In this document: positions 17,135-26,208 of the stretch, piece by piece
How the letters are laid out: each line of letters starts with the position of its first letter
Position numbering within the stretch: position 1 is the first letter of the stretch
Assembly (NCBI GenBank): GCA_015059925.1
Contig: SUZL01000001.1
Span: 248,001 to 312,000, forward strand
Length of the DNA: 64,000 nucleotides
From: Rikenellaceae bacterium
GTDB lineage: Bacteria; Bacteroidota; Bacteroidia; Bacteroidales; Rikenellaceae
Reading direction: 5' to 3'
Notes under the pieces: generated by a model
What the model was told of the DNA's origin: nothing
The model's database searches: none
The model's input: the letters and a program-made list of their open reading frames with translations, nothing else
Position numbers and translations under genes: made by a program

Positions 17135-18849
17135 TCGTTACGCTCTGCGCGGCCTTTTCGGCTGCGGCACAGAGTCTTAACCCCGCCGACTACGACTTTC
17201 CGCTGCGAGATGTGGCGGGTTATTACTCGGCCAACTTCGGCGAGATGCGCCCCAACCACTTCCACTCGGGAACGGATTTCAAGACCGATGGCGTGGAGGG
17301 TAAGCCCGTCGTGGCTGTTGCCGACGGTTATGTGAGCCGCATACTGCAATCGCCTTCGGGATATGGTCTGGCGCTATACGTCGTGCATCCCAACGGCACG
17401 ACCTCGGTGTATGGCCACCTCTCGCGCTTTCGCAGCGACATAGCCGAGTACGTCAAGGCCGAACGACACAGGCTCAAGCAGAACCGTGTGGATCTCTACT
17501 GCAAGGCTGGGCAATTTACGGTAAAGCGCGGCGAGGAGATCGCCCGATCGGGAAATACGGGTTCGTCGCAGGGCCCGCACCTGCACTTCGAGATACGCGA
17601 CTCGCGCACGGGAAAGACATTCAATATCATCGAGCAGGGAATAGTAAAACCGAAAGATACCATCTCGCCCTACATTATGAAGGTGCATTACATCGAGGTA
17701 GATAGCGTTGGCGGGGTGCCACTCAACAGCCGTCCCGAGACGTACGCTGTTCACAAAGCCGACGACAAGACCTACCGAACGGCGCAAAAGACACCCATCA
17801 AGGTGGGGCGCAACGGTTATTTCGTGGTGGAGACATCGGACAGAAAGAACGATGTGGCGAACACCTACGGAGTCTATAATCTGGTGGCAAAGATTGACGG
17901 CAAGGCGGTGTTCGAGTATCGCAACGACGGTTTCACGTTCGATCTATCGCGTTACTGCAACGCCGTTTCGTACTACCCCATTCAGCGCTCATCGCGCAAC
18001 GAGGCGATGCGTACGGCAATGTTACAGGGTGGTACGGACTACTTCTACCCTACGCTCGTCAATCGCGGCGTGGTTACGACCGCTGAGGGACAGATACGCG
18101 AGGTGGAGTTTGTGGTTACGGATGATTGTGGCAACACCTCAACGCTCCAATTCCAGATCGAGGGCAAGCCCGATGCGGAGTGTTTCAAGGGCGAGACCCC
18201 GCAGGGAGCGCACATAGTGCATTACGATCGTGATTTTGTGGGGAGTGTGGATGATGTGGTGAATGTCGTGATTCGCAAGGGCTCGCTCTACGAGTCGATT
18301 GCGATGAAGATGGGCCGCAGCGATGTTGTGATCAAGGCAGATAGCTCGGTAAAGGTTCTCTCGCCAGCGTACGCCATTCACGACGAGAACACCCCCTTGC
18401 AGACAGCTATCGGATTGGTTTTCAAGGCCGAAGTGGAGAAGGCTTTACAGCCATACACAACATTGGCAATGGTTAGGAGCGATGGCCGCCTGAGCTACGT
18501 CGGAGGTCGCTACCGCAGCGGAAATATATCGGTCAGAACATCGTCACTGGGCACATACTGCGTTGTGGCCGACAGGACAGCGCCCACGATCCGTCCGCAG
18601 TTTGAGTCGGGACAGGATTGCCGATCGCGCAACGCGATCTCGTTCCGCTTAGGGGACAATTTTTCGGGCGTGAGTTCATACACGGCAACGATCGACGGGC
18701 AGTGGGTAGCGATAGATTATGCCCGCTCGCGCGCCACGATAAACCTCAAGGATGAGGGCATCAGCGGAGGTGTGGAGCACACCATCCAGCTGACCGTCAA
18801 GGATGCGTGCGGCAACACCACCTCGTGGCAGGGGACAATTGTAAGATAA
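17113..18849 (+). CDS. Secreted M23-family peptidoglycan metallopeptidase
   Basis: A 578-residue exported protein: signal peptide MRQLYILIVTLCAAFSAAAQ, then an M23/LytM domain with the zinc ligands in NHFHSGTDF (~41-49) and GPHLHFE (~157-163), about residues 35-180. The remaining ~400 residues look like beta-sandwich (Ig-like) modules with no catalytic motif. M23 enzymes cut cross-link peptides in peptidoglycan or activate amidases when degenerate; here the H-x3-D and H-x-H motifs are intact. It lies between recX (overlap) and a GH92 gene (15 bases). Confidence 0.9.
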   Translation: MRQLYILIVTLCAAFSAAAQSLNPADYDFPLRDVAGYYSANFGEMRPNHFHSGTDFKTDGVEGKPVVAVADGYVSRILQSPSGYGLALYVVHPNGTTSVYGHLSRFRSDIAEYVKAERHRLKQNRVDLYCKAGQFTVKRGEEIARSGNTGSSQGPHLHFEIRDSRTGKTFNIIEQGIVKPKDTISPYIMKVHYIEVDSVGGVPLNSRPETYAVHKADDKTYRTAQKTPIKVGRNGYFVVETSDRKNDVANTYGVYNLVAKIDGKAVFEYRNDGFTFDLSRYCNAVSYYPIQRSSRNEAMRTAMLQGGTDYFYPTLVNRGVVTTAEGQIREVEFVVTDDCGNTSTLQFQIEGKPDAECFKGETPQGAHIVHYDRDFVGSVDDVVNVVIRKGSLYESIAMKMGRSDVVIKADSSVKVLSPAYAIHDENTPLQTAIGLVFKAEVEKALQPYTTLAMVRSDGRLSYVGGRYRSGNISVRTSSLGTYCVVADRTAPTIRPQFESGQDCRSRNAISFRLGDNFSGVSSYTATIDGQWVAIDYARSRATINLKDEGISGGVEHTIQLTVKDACGNTTSWQGTIVR

Positions 18850-18864
18850 CTAATACCAAAGACT

Positions 18865-21171
18865 ATGAAGCATACACTCTTTTCACTCGCACTCGCCCTA
18901 TTGGTTACGATGGGTTTCACGTCGTGCGAAAAGGCTTCGGGAGATGGCGCCGATCAGATCACCTCTCCGGCCGACTATGTTAATCCGTTGGTGGGAACGC
19001 TCTCCGAGTTTGAGCTCTCGACGGGTAACACCTACCCCGCTATCGCCCGTCCGTGGGGAATGAATTTCTGGTCGCCCCAGACCGGCAAGATGGGTAATGG
19101 CTGGATGTATGTATATACCGACCACAAGATTCGCGGCTTCAAGCAGACTCACCAGCCCAGCCCGTGGATCAACGACTACGGTCAGTTCTCGCTGATGCCC
19201 GTCGTGGGTGCGCCCGAGTTCGATGAGGAGAAGCGCGCAAGCTGGTTCTCGCACAAGGGTGAGGAGGCAAAGGCATATTACTATAAAGTATATCTGGCCG
19301 AGCACGACGTTCTGGCGGAGTTCACGCCGACGGATCGCGCCGCGCTGTTCCGCTTCACGTTCCCCTCGTCGGAGGAGTCGTACATCGTGGTGGATGCCTT
19401 CGACAAGGGCTCATATATCAAGATTGACAAGGAGAACAACCGCCTGATCGGCTACTCGACACGCAACAGCGGTGGCGTGGGCGAGAATTTCCGCAACTAC
19501 TTCATAGTCGAGTTCGACAAACCGCTGGAGTATGTTCACACCTTTGCCGACGGTCAGCTCCGCAACGCTACCGAGCAGCAGTCGGATCACGTCGGCGCAG
19601 TGGTAGGCTTCCGTACAAAGAAGGGTGAGCAGGTACACGCCCGCGTGGCATCATCGTTTATCAGCCACGAGCAGGCGGCACAGAATCTGAAGGAGCTGGG
19701 CCGCGACTCACTGGAGGAGCTCAAGGAGAAGGGCCGCAAGGCGTGGAACGAGGTTTTGGGGCGCATCGAGGTGAGCGGAGGCAATCTGGATCAGTACCGC
19801 ACCTTCTACTCGTGCCTGTATCGCGCAACGCTCTTCCCGCAGAAGCACTACGAGATTGACGCCAACGGTGAGGTGGTGCATTACAGCCCCCACAACGGCA
19901 ACGTCGAGAAGGGTTATTTCTACACGGGAACGGGATTCTGGGACACGTTCCGCTCGTTGTTCCCGCTGCTGAATTTGCTCTACGCCGAGGAGAATCAGAA
20001 GATGCAGGAGGGATTTGTGAACGTATATAAGGAGAGTGGTTTCTTCCCCGAGTGGTCGAGCCCCGGCCACAGAGGATGTATGGTGGGTAACAACTCGGCT
20101 TCGGTCCTGGCCGACGCATACCTCAAGGGAGTGAAGGTGGAGGATGTGGAGACGCTCTTCGAGGGCCTTGTTCACGGCTCGGAGAATGTTCACCCAACGG
20201 TATCTTCGACAGGTCGCTTGGGCCACGAGTATTACAACACGCTGGGATATGTTCCCTACAACGTGGGCATTAACGAGAACGCGGCCCGTACGCTCGAGTA
20301 CGCCTACAACGACTGGTGTATCTACCGTATGGCCAAGGAGCTGGGCAAGCCGCAGGAGGTTGTCGATCTCTACGCCAAGCGCGCGATGAACTACCGCAAT
20401 CTGTTCGACAGCGAGACTCGCCTTATGCGCGGACGCAATGAGGATGGCTCGTTCCAGACGCCATTCTCGCCGCTGAAGTGGGGCGACGCCTTCACCGAGG
20501 GTAACAGCTGGCACTACACTTGGTCGGTGTTCCACGATCCGCAGGGATTGATCGATCTAATGGGTGGCGACGAGGGCTTCGTCGAGATGCTGGATTCGGT
20601 ATTCACCGTACCGCCCATCTACGATGACAGCTACTACGGATTCCCCATCCACGAGATCACCGAGATGACAGTGATGAACGCAGGAAACTACGCTCACGGC
20701 AACCAGCCCGTACAGCATATGATCTACCTCTACAACTACGCGGGTCAGCCGTGGAAGGCTCAGTATTGGGCGCGCGAGGTGATGAATCGCTTCTACTCAG
20801 CTACGCCCGACGGCTACTGCGGCGACGAGGATAATGGTCAGACCTCGGCGTGGTATGTCTTCTCGGCGTTGGGATTCTACCCCGTATGTCCGGGTACGGA
20901 TCAGTATGTGATGGGCGCACCGCTCTTCAAGCGTGCCGTTATCCATCTCGAGAATGGCAACGACTTCGTGATCGAAGCTCCCGATAACAATAGCGAGAAC
21001 ATCTACATCAAGTCGGCTAAGCTCAACGGTGAGAAACTCGACAAGAACTACCTCACGCACAGCGATATTCTGGCGGGTGGTAAGATGTCGATCAAGATGA
21101 ATGACAAGCCCAACACCAAGCGCGGAACGGAGGCTGAGGCTCGCCCATACTCTTTCTCTAAGGAGAAGTAA
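18865..21171 (+). CDS. GH92 family alpha-mannosidase lipoprotein
   Basis: A 768-residue protein with a lipoprotein signal (LLVTMGFTSCEKAS, lipid-modified Cys near 21). GH92 landmarks run the full length: DYVNPLVGT near 37, EWSSPGHRGCMVGNNSASV near 393-411, an AGNYAHGNQP catalytic-region motif near 611 and GDEDNGQTSAWYVFSALGFYPVCPG near 652. GH92 enzymes are calcium-dependent exo-alpha-mannosidases (commonly alpha-1,2) that trim host or fungal glycans. No SusC/SusD genes flank it, so it is not part of an evident utilisation locus; it appears to be the last gene of the lptB operon-like run, ahead of the terminator at 21193. Confidence 0.95.
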   Translation: MKHTLFSLALALLVTMGFTSCEKASGDGADQITSPADYVNPLVGTLSEFELSTGNTYPAIARPWGMNFWSPQTGKMGNGWMYVYTDHKIRGFKQTHQPSPWINDYGQFSLMPVVGAPEFDEEKRASWFSHKGEEAKAYYYKVYLAEHDVLAEFTPTDRAALFRFTFPSSEESYIVVDAFDKGSYIKIDKENNRLIGYSTRNSGGVGENFRNYFIVEFDKPLEYVHTFADGQLRNATEQQSDHVGAVVGFRTKKGEQVHARVASSFISHEQAAQNLKELGRDSLEELKEKGRKAWNEVLGRIEVSGGNLDQYRTFYSCLYRATLFPQKHYEIDANGEVVHYSPHNGNVEKGYFYTGTGFWDTFRSLFPLLNLLYAEENQKMQEGFVNVYKESGFFPEWSSPGHRGCMVGNNSASVLADAYLKGVKVEDVETLFEGLVHGSENVHPTVSSTGRLGHEYYNTLGYVPYNVGINENAARTLEYAYNDWCIYRMAKELGKPQEVVDLYAKRAMNYRNLFDSETRLMRGRNEDGSFQTPFSPLKWGDAFTEGNSWHYTWSVFHDPQGLIDLMGGDEGFVEMLDSVFTVPPIYDDSYYGFPIHEITEMTVMNAGNYAHGNQPVQHMIYLYNYAGQPWKAQYWAREVMNRFYSATPDGYCGDEDNGQTSAWYVFSALGFYPVCPGTDQYVMGAPLFKRAVIHLENGNDFVIEAPDNNSENIYIKSAKLNGEKLDKNYLTHSDILAGGKMSIKMNDKPNTKRGTEAEARPYSFSKEK

Positions 21172-21192
21172 CATTTATAGGAGTAAATAGCA

Positions 21193-21222
21193 CAGGCTGC
21201 CCAGTGATGGCAGCCTGTTTTG
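21193..21222 (+). terminator. Terminator after the GH92 gene
   Basis: Perfect 9-bp stem CAGGCTGCC / GGCAGCCTG, then TTTTG, 20 bases after the stop. Confidence 0.85.
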
Positions 21223-21283
21223 CTTAAGAGGGGGGGGGTATGTATAAGGTCAAACGTATGAATCGTGGGCCGAGCAAAAAGCA

Positions 21284-21309
21284 CTTACGGGAGATTGCTC
21301 TCCCGTAAG
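21284..21309. repeat. Isolated 10-bp inverted repeat
   Basis: CTTACGGGAG / CTCCCGTAAG with a 6-nt spacer. On the minus strand it is followed by TGCTTTTTGC, so it could end a minus-strand transcript; no gene is next to it on that strand. Confidence 0.7.
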
Positions 21310-21334
21310 CTCATTAAAAATACCAAATTACTAT

Positions 21335-21375
21335 TTACCGCTTCACAGCGTCTTATTACCGCTTCGCAGCGTCTT
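21335..21375. repeat. Short tandem repeat, two copies
   Basis: TTACCGCTTC[A/G]CAGCGTCTT occurs twice back to back. It lies in the 21223-21570 stretch, which otherwise is AT-rich and shows no gene. Confidence 0.8.
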
Positions 21376-21567
21376 TATTTTCCGAAAAACCATTTAATTT
21401 TTCCTAAAAAATGCAACAAATGTCGCAATTAATTAAATTGAATATAGAGAACAAAGGGAACCAACAAAATTCCCTATGATTTAATCAATGTAATCGCAAG
21501 TAGTTTAATTGATTGTCGAGTTAAACTTCGGGCCCGCGGCCGCCACTTGCCGAAAGCAACCGTTCAA

Positions 21568-21768
21568 CTCTAAAAAAAAAGAAACGTGAGTCAGCCTACA
21601 CCTTGACGGGACGACCAAGTACCCACACACACATAAGCACAACCCACGCCATAGAAGCGAGGGCATTTTTCGTGCCTATTGCTTGTGTGTAATTTTTGGT
21701 CGTTTTACAAGGTTAGCAATAGCTCTAAATGCCTTCTAATATTTACATTGAATATCTATTCGATATTC
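21568..21768 (-). ncRNA. Candidate structured small RNA (novel or unrecognised family)
   Basis: On the minus strand a TAAATTTG promoter box (21780-21773) precedes three hairpins in order: a 5' stem AATATC/GATATT (21751-21767); a compound stem with GGCATTT/AAATGCC, GCAATA/TATTGC and ACAA/TTGT arms (21662-21733); and a second compound stem pairing CGTGGGTT with GACTCACG plus GCTTA/TAGGC and CTTG/CAAG (21585-21648). A T-rich tail (minus-strand TTTC then T9, 21584-21572) follows at once, as in an intrinsic terminator. No open frame of note is present on this strand. It is not recognisable as RNase P, tmRNA, SRP RNA or 6S RNA. Boundaries are inferred. Confidence 0.6.
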
Positions 21769-21831
21769 ATTGCAAATTTAATACAAAAAATACCAATAAT
21801 GCAATTTTTTCTGCATTTTTCTTTCATCCGC

Positions 21832-21867
21832 AAAAAAATCGGGTGCCAACCCAAAGGCCAGCACCCG
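21832..21867 (-). terminator. Terminator of the esterase gene
   Basis: CGGGTGC / GCACCCG inverted repeat followed by T7 on the minus strand, starting 22 bases after the stop. Confidence 0.85.
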
Positions 21868-21889
21868 AGATATTGTTAGCTGTGAATGG

Positions 21890-23047
21890 CTACTTGAACA
21901 ACATAGGAGCAAACTCCGAGAGGTAGATTCGCCAGTTACGCCAGATATGGCCCTCGCCGCTCTCACGAAAGGTGTAGGGGAACTTGATCGAATCCATATA
22001 CTTCATCATATCGAGGTTGCGCTGATAGAGGAAGTCGGTGTTACCGCAAGCGATCCAATAGAGCTTGAAGCCATTGTCGCGCTGAGCCTTCAGAGTGTTC
22101 TGAACAGCCTCGTCCTCCAGATTACCTGCTGCTGCAGAGAACAGACCAACGTAGTCGAAGGTGTTGGGATAGGTACGAGAGATGTTGTAAGAGTGGCCAC
22201 CACCCATCGAAAGACCAGCGATAGCGCGAGCGCTCTTCTGCTTGATTACGCGGTAGTTGCTCTCAACGAACTTGATAACGTCGCCGAATGACTGCTCAAA
22301 AGATGCAGCGGGACGAGCCTGATTGCCGCTCATACGCATCGAGGGCTGATTCATACCACCAGCAGCCTCACCTACGGCTGCAGTCTGCCAAGCGTTACCG
22401 TTGGTCATAACTACCAACATAGGCTTCGCCTTGCCCTGTGCGATAAGGTTGTCGAGAATCTGTGAGGTGCGGCCCAAAGTCATCCAAGCCTCCTCGTCGC
22501 CACCAGCACCGTGCAACAGATAGAGCACCGGGTACTCCTGTGAAGACTTCTCATAACCAGCAGGGGTATAAACCGTAATACGGCGCTTGGTCTGCAGCGT
22601 GGGGCTGTCGTACCAAGTCTTGGTTACGCTACCGTGAGGAACATCATTTACGCTGTACAGATCACCACGATCGCCACCGATGATGAAGATGTTGAACGAT
22701 GAAGCTACATCGCGGCAGATGAATACGTTAGAGGGGTCGCAGATGCGAACGCCATCAACTACGAAGTTGTAGTTGTAGAGCTCCGAACGCAACACGGGTG
22801 AGGTGTACTCCCATACGCCGTCGGCGTTGCGTACCATCTCGGTATTCTCAACGGGAGTGCCATCGGGGGTGAGGAAGTTACCGGCTACGGTAACCTTCTT
22901 GGCCTCGGGTGCTGACAGACGCAGCGTCACGCTGTTGTTCTCGTTGATCTGGGGAGAGACAACCTGAGCACGGCTACCCAATGCCTCCTGCGCCGATGCG
23001 CCAACGTAGATGCAAGCAGCAACTACGAGTAAAAATAGTTTCTTCAT
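21890..23047 (-). CDS. Secreted CE1-type carbohydrate esterase with N-terminal E-set domain
   Basis: A 385-residue protein from the ATG at 23047; a longer frame to 23083 crosses the -10 region's downstream leader and is not preferred. A signal peptide (MKKLFLLVVAACIYVGASA) is followed by an E-set/CBM48-like immunoglobulin fold (~25-115) and an alpha/beta hydrolase domain with the oxyanion segment YLLHGAGGDEEAW near 165, nucleophile GLSMGGG near 250 and a catalytic-His segment SGEGHIWRNW near the end. This architecture is common in feruloyl/acetyl xylan esterase-like proteins of gut Bacteroidetes; the substrate is unknown. A strong promoter is at 23085-23116, and a terminator at 21832. Confidence 0.88.
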   Translation of the reverse strand: MKKLFLLVVAACIYVGASAQEALGSRAQVVSPQINENNSVTLRLSAPEAKKVTVAGNFLTPDGTPVENTEMVRNADGVWEYTSPVLRSELYNYNFVVDGVRICDPSNVFICRDVASSFNIFIIGGDRGDLYSVNDVPHGSVTKTWYDSPTLQTKRRITVYTPAGYEKSSQEYPVLYLLHGAGGDEEAWMTLGRTSQILDNLIAQGKAKPMLVVMTNGNAWQTAAVGEAAGGMNQPSMRMSGNQARPAASFEQSFGDVIKFVESNYRVIKQKSARAIAGLSMGGGHSYNISRTYPNTFDYVGLFSAAAGNLEDEAVQNTLKAQRDNGFKLYWIACGNTDFLYQRNLDMMKYMDSIKFPYTFRESGEGHIWRNWRIYLSEFAPMLFK

Positions 23048-23084
23048 AATGAATAAAGTTTTAAGTTTCAAAAAATTTTCCAAT

Positions 23085-23116
23085 CAAAGTTAAAATATAT
23101 AATTGGAAAATGCAAA
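23085..23116 (-). promoter_or_regulatory. Bacteroidetes-type promoter of the esterase gene
   Basis: On the minus strand TTTG (23116-23113), 20 bases, then TAACTTTG (23092-23085), about 38 bases before the start codon. Confidence 0.8.
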
Positions 23117-23184
23117 TCCGACAGCAAAAAAAGAACATTCGTTGGAATATTAGCGCAATTACGCCCGAATGGGCTCCTCCGAGG

Positions 23185-23216
23185 TTTGGAAAATTGCGAT
23201 ATAGGCTTTACCTTTG
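23185..23216 (+). promoter_or_regulatory. Bacteroidetes-type promoter of fabD
   Basis: TTTG (23185-23188), 20 bases, TACCTTTG (23209-23216). The implied transcript has a leader of roughly 45 bases. Confidence 0.8.
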
Positions 23217-23267
23217 TCGGAGTTTAACAAGAGTCAGTCGCGGGCTCGTATAACTTAAGAAATTGAT

Positions 23268-24149
23268 ATGAAACACGCTTATGTTTTCCCCGGCCAAGGA
23301 GCGCAGTTCTCGGGTATGGGAAAAGATCTTTACGAAAACAACCCCTCGGCAAAGGCCCTCTTCGATAAGGCCAACGAGATTCTCGGATTCAATATCACGG
23401 AGATTATGTTCGAGGGTACGGCAGACGAACTCAAGCAGACAAAGGTAACACAGCCCGCCGTATTCCTTCACTCGGTCGTTCTGGCCGCCGTACTTGACAT
23501 CAAGCCCGATGCCGTAGCAGGACACTCGCTCGGCGAGTTCTCGGCTCTGGTGGCTGCCGGCGCACTCTCATTCGAGGATGGACTGCGTCTGGTGTCGAAG
23601 CGCGCTATGGCAATGCAGAAGTGCTGCGAGAGCGTTGCGGGCGGTATGGCCGCAATCCTCGGATTGGACGACGAGAGCATCGAGCAGGTGTGCGAGAAGA
23701 GTGATGGTGTAGTAGTGGCAGCTAACTACAACTGCCCCGGACAGCTCGTTATCTCTGGCTCGAACGAGGCCGTTGATGCAGCTTGCGCCGCGCTGAAGGA
23801 GGCTGGCGCACGTCGCGCTATGCGTCTGCCCGTAGGTGGTGCGTTCCACTCGCCGCTGATGGAGCCCGCACGCGCCGAGCTCGAGCAGGCTATCGCCGAG
23901 GTAGAGTTCCACGCGCCCGTATGCCCCATCTACCAGAACGTGGATGCCGCTCCGCAGACCGATCCCGAGCAGATCAAGGCAAACCTTATCGCTCAGCTTA
24001 CCTCGCCCGTGCGTTGGACACAGATCGTGAAGAATATGATCACCGACGGTGTGGAGGAGTTCACCGAGTTGGGCCCCGGCAATGTCCTTCAGGGATTGAT
24101 CAAGAAGGCCGATGCAAATGCTGTGGCCGAGTCGAAGGCGACGATGTAA
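23268..24149 (+). CDS. fabD: Malonyl-CoA:ACP transacylase
   Basis: A 293-residue enzyme that loads malonyl groups onto acyl carrier protein for fatty-acid synthesis. Motifs: FPGQGAQFSGMG near 5-16, the nucleophile GHSLGEFSALVAAG near 86-99, a conserved Arg region SKRAMAMQ near 112, and catalytic His in GGAFHSPLM near 190-198. Length is typical. It is transcribed alone, with a strong promoter and a strong terminator, not in a fab cluster. Confidence 0.97.
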   Translation: MKHAYVFPGQGAQFSGMGKDLYENNPSAKALFDKANEILGFNITEIMFEGTADELKQTKVTQPAVFLHSVVLAAVLDIKPDAVAGHSLGEFSALVAAGALSFEDGLRLVSKRAMAMQKCCESVAGGMAAILGLDDESIEQVCEKSDGVVVAANYNCPGQLVISGSNEAVDAACAALKEAGARRAMRLPVGGAFHSPLMEPARAELEQAIAEVEFHAPVCPIYQNVDAAPQTDPEQIKANLIAQLTSPVRWTQIVKNMITDGVEEFTELGPGNVLQGLIKKADANAVAESKATM

Positions 24150-24176
24150 GGCAAGCATACCTATAATTATATAAAG

Positions 24177-24210
24177 ACTGACGTCCGCGAGGGCTGTCAG
24201 TCTTTTTTTT
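24177..24210 (+). terminator. Terminator of fabD
   Basis: GACTGAC / GTCAGTC stem with T8 after it, 28 bases past the stop. The rest of 24211-24334 is AT-rich with no visible gene. Confidence 0.9.
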
Positions 24211-24334
24211 GTTTGCAGGATCACAACTTTTTATTAGCAAGATCACAATGCGGTCTTTTTGAGGCAGATAGAAGTAGTGGGATATGAATATATGTAGCCG
24301 TTATTATATTTTTTGTCTAAATAATTAAAAAACA

Positions 24335-24366
24335 TTTGCATCTCGCAGTGTTTTTATTTATATTTG
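24335..24366 (+). promoter_or_regulatory. Bacteroidetes-type promoter of the ROK gene
   Basis: TTTG (24335-24338), 20 bases, TATATTTG (24359-24366), 38 bases ahead of the start codon. Confidence 0.8.
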
Positions 24367-24403
24367 TGAAATAAAGGACTAAATCTTAAACAAGCTAAAT
24401 ATT

Positions 24404-25633
24404 ATGTCATCGCTAACAGAATTTTTTAACATACAACCAAACGAGAACCTAAAAGGTATCACTCACAAAAACAATATCATAAAGCGTAACATCATAGCTT
24501 ATATGGCCGTCAATGGCGAGTGTACCCTCTCGGAGTTGACCAAGGAGTTGCACATCAGTGTGCCGACCATCACCAAGCTGGTGCAGGAGCTCATCGAGGA
24601 GAACATCGTGAACGATCTGGGTAAGGTCGAGACCCCGGGTGGCCGCCGCCCCAACGTATTCGGCTTGGCAAACTCGGCAATTTACTTCGCTGGCGTAAAC
24701 GTAGGACGTGATAATATGACGTACGTCATCACCGACCTGCAGAACAACATCATCAAGGAGGTTATCGACACCTCGTTCGAGTTGCAGAACCGTCCGCAGT
24801 GCTTGGAGAAGATCTGCTCAAACATCGAGACCTTCATCAACGAGTGCGGCATCGACCGCGCGAAGATTCTCGGTCTGGGTGTCTCGATCGTTGGACGAGT
24901 GAATCCCGAGACGGGACGCAGCTATATGTACTTCACATCGAACGAGGAGTCGCTGCGCGACATTATCGAGAAGCGTGTCAATATCCGCGTTCTGCTCGAG
25001 AACGACACCCGCGCACGTTGCTACGCCGAGTATAACTTCGGCCGCTCGAAGGACGAGAGCGACGTGATTTACCTGCACTTGGGACGTGGTGTTGCGATCG
25101 GAATCGTGATCGACGGCAAGCTCTACTACGGCAAGAATGGTTTTGCGGGCGAGTTCGGACACATCCCCTTCTTCGACAACGAGACCATCTGCGCCTGCGG
25201 TAAGAAGGGTTGTCTGGAGACCGAGGTGTCGGGTATTGCCATCGAGGAGAAGATCATCAAGCTAATCAAGAGCGGCGTGAACACCATCCTGCGCGAGAAG
25301 TACGATCGTGGCGAGCAGATTCACATCAACGACATCATTATGGCGGCACAGAACGACGACAACCTCTCGATCGAGCTTATCGAGGAGGTGGGCGAGAAGC
25401 TGGGTAAGGCTGTTGCGTTCCTTATCAACACGTTCAACCCCGAGACTGTCATCGTGGGTGGAAACCTCGCTGCTGCGGGCGACTACATTATGCTTCCGCT
25501 CAAGTCATCGACCAACAAATATTCGCTCAACCTTGTGTATAAGGATACCAAGTTCCGCCAGTCGAAGATGGGCGAGAATGCCAATGCGTGGGGCGTGGCG
25601 ATGCTTATCCACAACAAGATTATCGGACTGTAA
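24404..25633 (+). CDS. ROK-family transcriptional regulator (NagC/XylR-like)
   Basis: A 409-residue protein with an N-terminal winged helix-turn-helix (about 22-80; TLSELTKELHISVPTITKLV is the recognition unit) joined to a ROK sugar-kinase-like fold. The ROK signature appears at GFAGEFGHIP near 246-255, and the zinc-type motif CACGKKGCLE at 263-272. Such proteins sense a sugar or sugar phosphate and repress or activate uptake genes; whether this one also phosphorylates is unknown. The nearest downstream gene is a GNAT acetyltransferase 9 bases away, not a sugar operon, so its regulon must lie elsewhere. Confidence 0.92.
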   Translation: MSSLTEFFNIQPNENLKGITHKNNIIKRNIIAYMAVNGECTLSELTKELHISVPTITKLVQELIEENIVNDLGKVETPGGRRPNVFGLANSAIYFAGVNVGRDNMTYVITDLQNNIIKEVIDTSFELQNRPQCLEKICSNIETFINECGIDRAKILGLGVSIVGRVNPETGRSYMYFTSNEESLRDIIEKRVNIRVLLENDTRARCYAEYNFGRSKDESDVIYLHLGRGVAIGIVIDGKLYYGKNGFAGEFGHIPFFDNETICACGKKGCLETEVSGIAIEEKIIKLIKSGVNTILREKYDRGEQIHINDIIMAAQNDDNLSIELIEEVGEKLGKAVAFLINTFNPETVIVGGNLAAAGDYIMLPLKSSTNKYSLNLVYKDTKFRQSKMGENANAWGVAMLIHNKIIGL

Positions 25634-25642
25634 GACTACGGG

Positions 25643-26161
25643 ATGAATATCGAGGGTACGGTGTGCCGCCTGCGGGCACTTGAGATCGAAGACATCGAGG
25701 CGATGTACGGCTGGGAGAACGACACCGAGGTGTGGCGCGTGAGCGGTAGCGTGGCGCCATTCTCGCGCAATGTTCTGCGACGGCTGATCGACGAACAGCA
25801 GTTCGACATATATGCTACGCGCCAGATGCGACTCGTAATCGAGTGTGCCACGTCGGGCGAGGCCGTCGGGGCGGTTGATCTCTTCGAGTTTGATCCGCAC
25901 CATAGACGCGCAGGCGTGGGGATAATCGTGGCTCCACCCTATCGTCGGCAGGGATATGCTTTAGACGCGCTACTGACGCTGGAACGATACGTCAAGGAGG
26001 TATTGATGTTACATCAGCTTTGGTGTAGTGCTGGGGCTGACAACAAGGCGAGCCTCAGCCTGTTTGCAAAGGCGGGATATGCGGAGTGCGGCCGCCGAAG
26101 GGAGTGGATACTCTCGACGGATGGTGCGACGGATGAGGTGCTGATGCAGAAGATATTATGA
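25643..26161 (+). CDS. GNAT-family N-acetyltransferase
   Basis: A 172-residue protein of the RimI/SpeG-like GNAT fold: N-terminal RLRALEIEDIEAMYGWENDTEVW, acetyl-CoA loop VAPPYRRQGYALDAL near 98-112 (R/Q-x-x-G-x-G/A), and NKASLSLFAKAGYAECGRR near 136-154. This subfamily acetylates small amines (polyamines, aminoglycoside-like) or ribosomal-protein termini; substrate unknown. It follows the ROK gene by 9 bases and probably shares its transcript. Confidence 0.88.
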   Translation: MNIEGTVCRLRALEIEDIEAMYGWENDTEVWRVSGSVAPFSRNVLRRLIDEQQFDIYATRQMRLVIECATSGEAVGAVDLFEFDPHHRRAGVGIIVAPPYRRQGYALDALLTLERYVKEVLMLHQLWCSAGADNKASLSLFAKAGYAECGRRREWILSTDGATDEVLMQKIL

Positions 26162-26169
26162 ATATAAAA

Positions 26170-26195
26170 GGGTGTTCAATTAGTTTTGAACACCC
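26170..26195. terminator. Hairpin between convergent genes
   Basis: Perfect 10-bp stem GGGTGTTCAA / TTGAACACCC, 9 bases after the GNAT stop. TTTTATA follows on the minus strand, so it can end transcripts from either side. Confidence 0.8.
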
Positions 26196-26208
26196 TCTCT
26201 ATTTCAAA

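Noticed and set aside
21568..21780. 6S RNA, RNase P RNA or tmRNA as the identity of the structured region
   Set aside because: No GAGGAAAGTCC-type RNase P core, no tRNA-like ends, and the 5' and 3' ends do not pair as in 6S RNA.
21679..21926. Two ~65-codon frames on the plus strand in the intergenic region
   Set aside because: AT-rich, overlapping the candidate RNA stems and the esterase terminator; no ribosome-binding or family signal.
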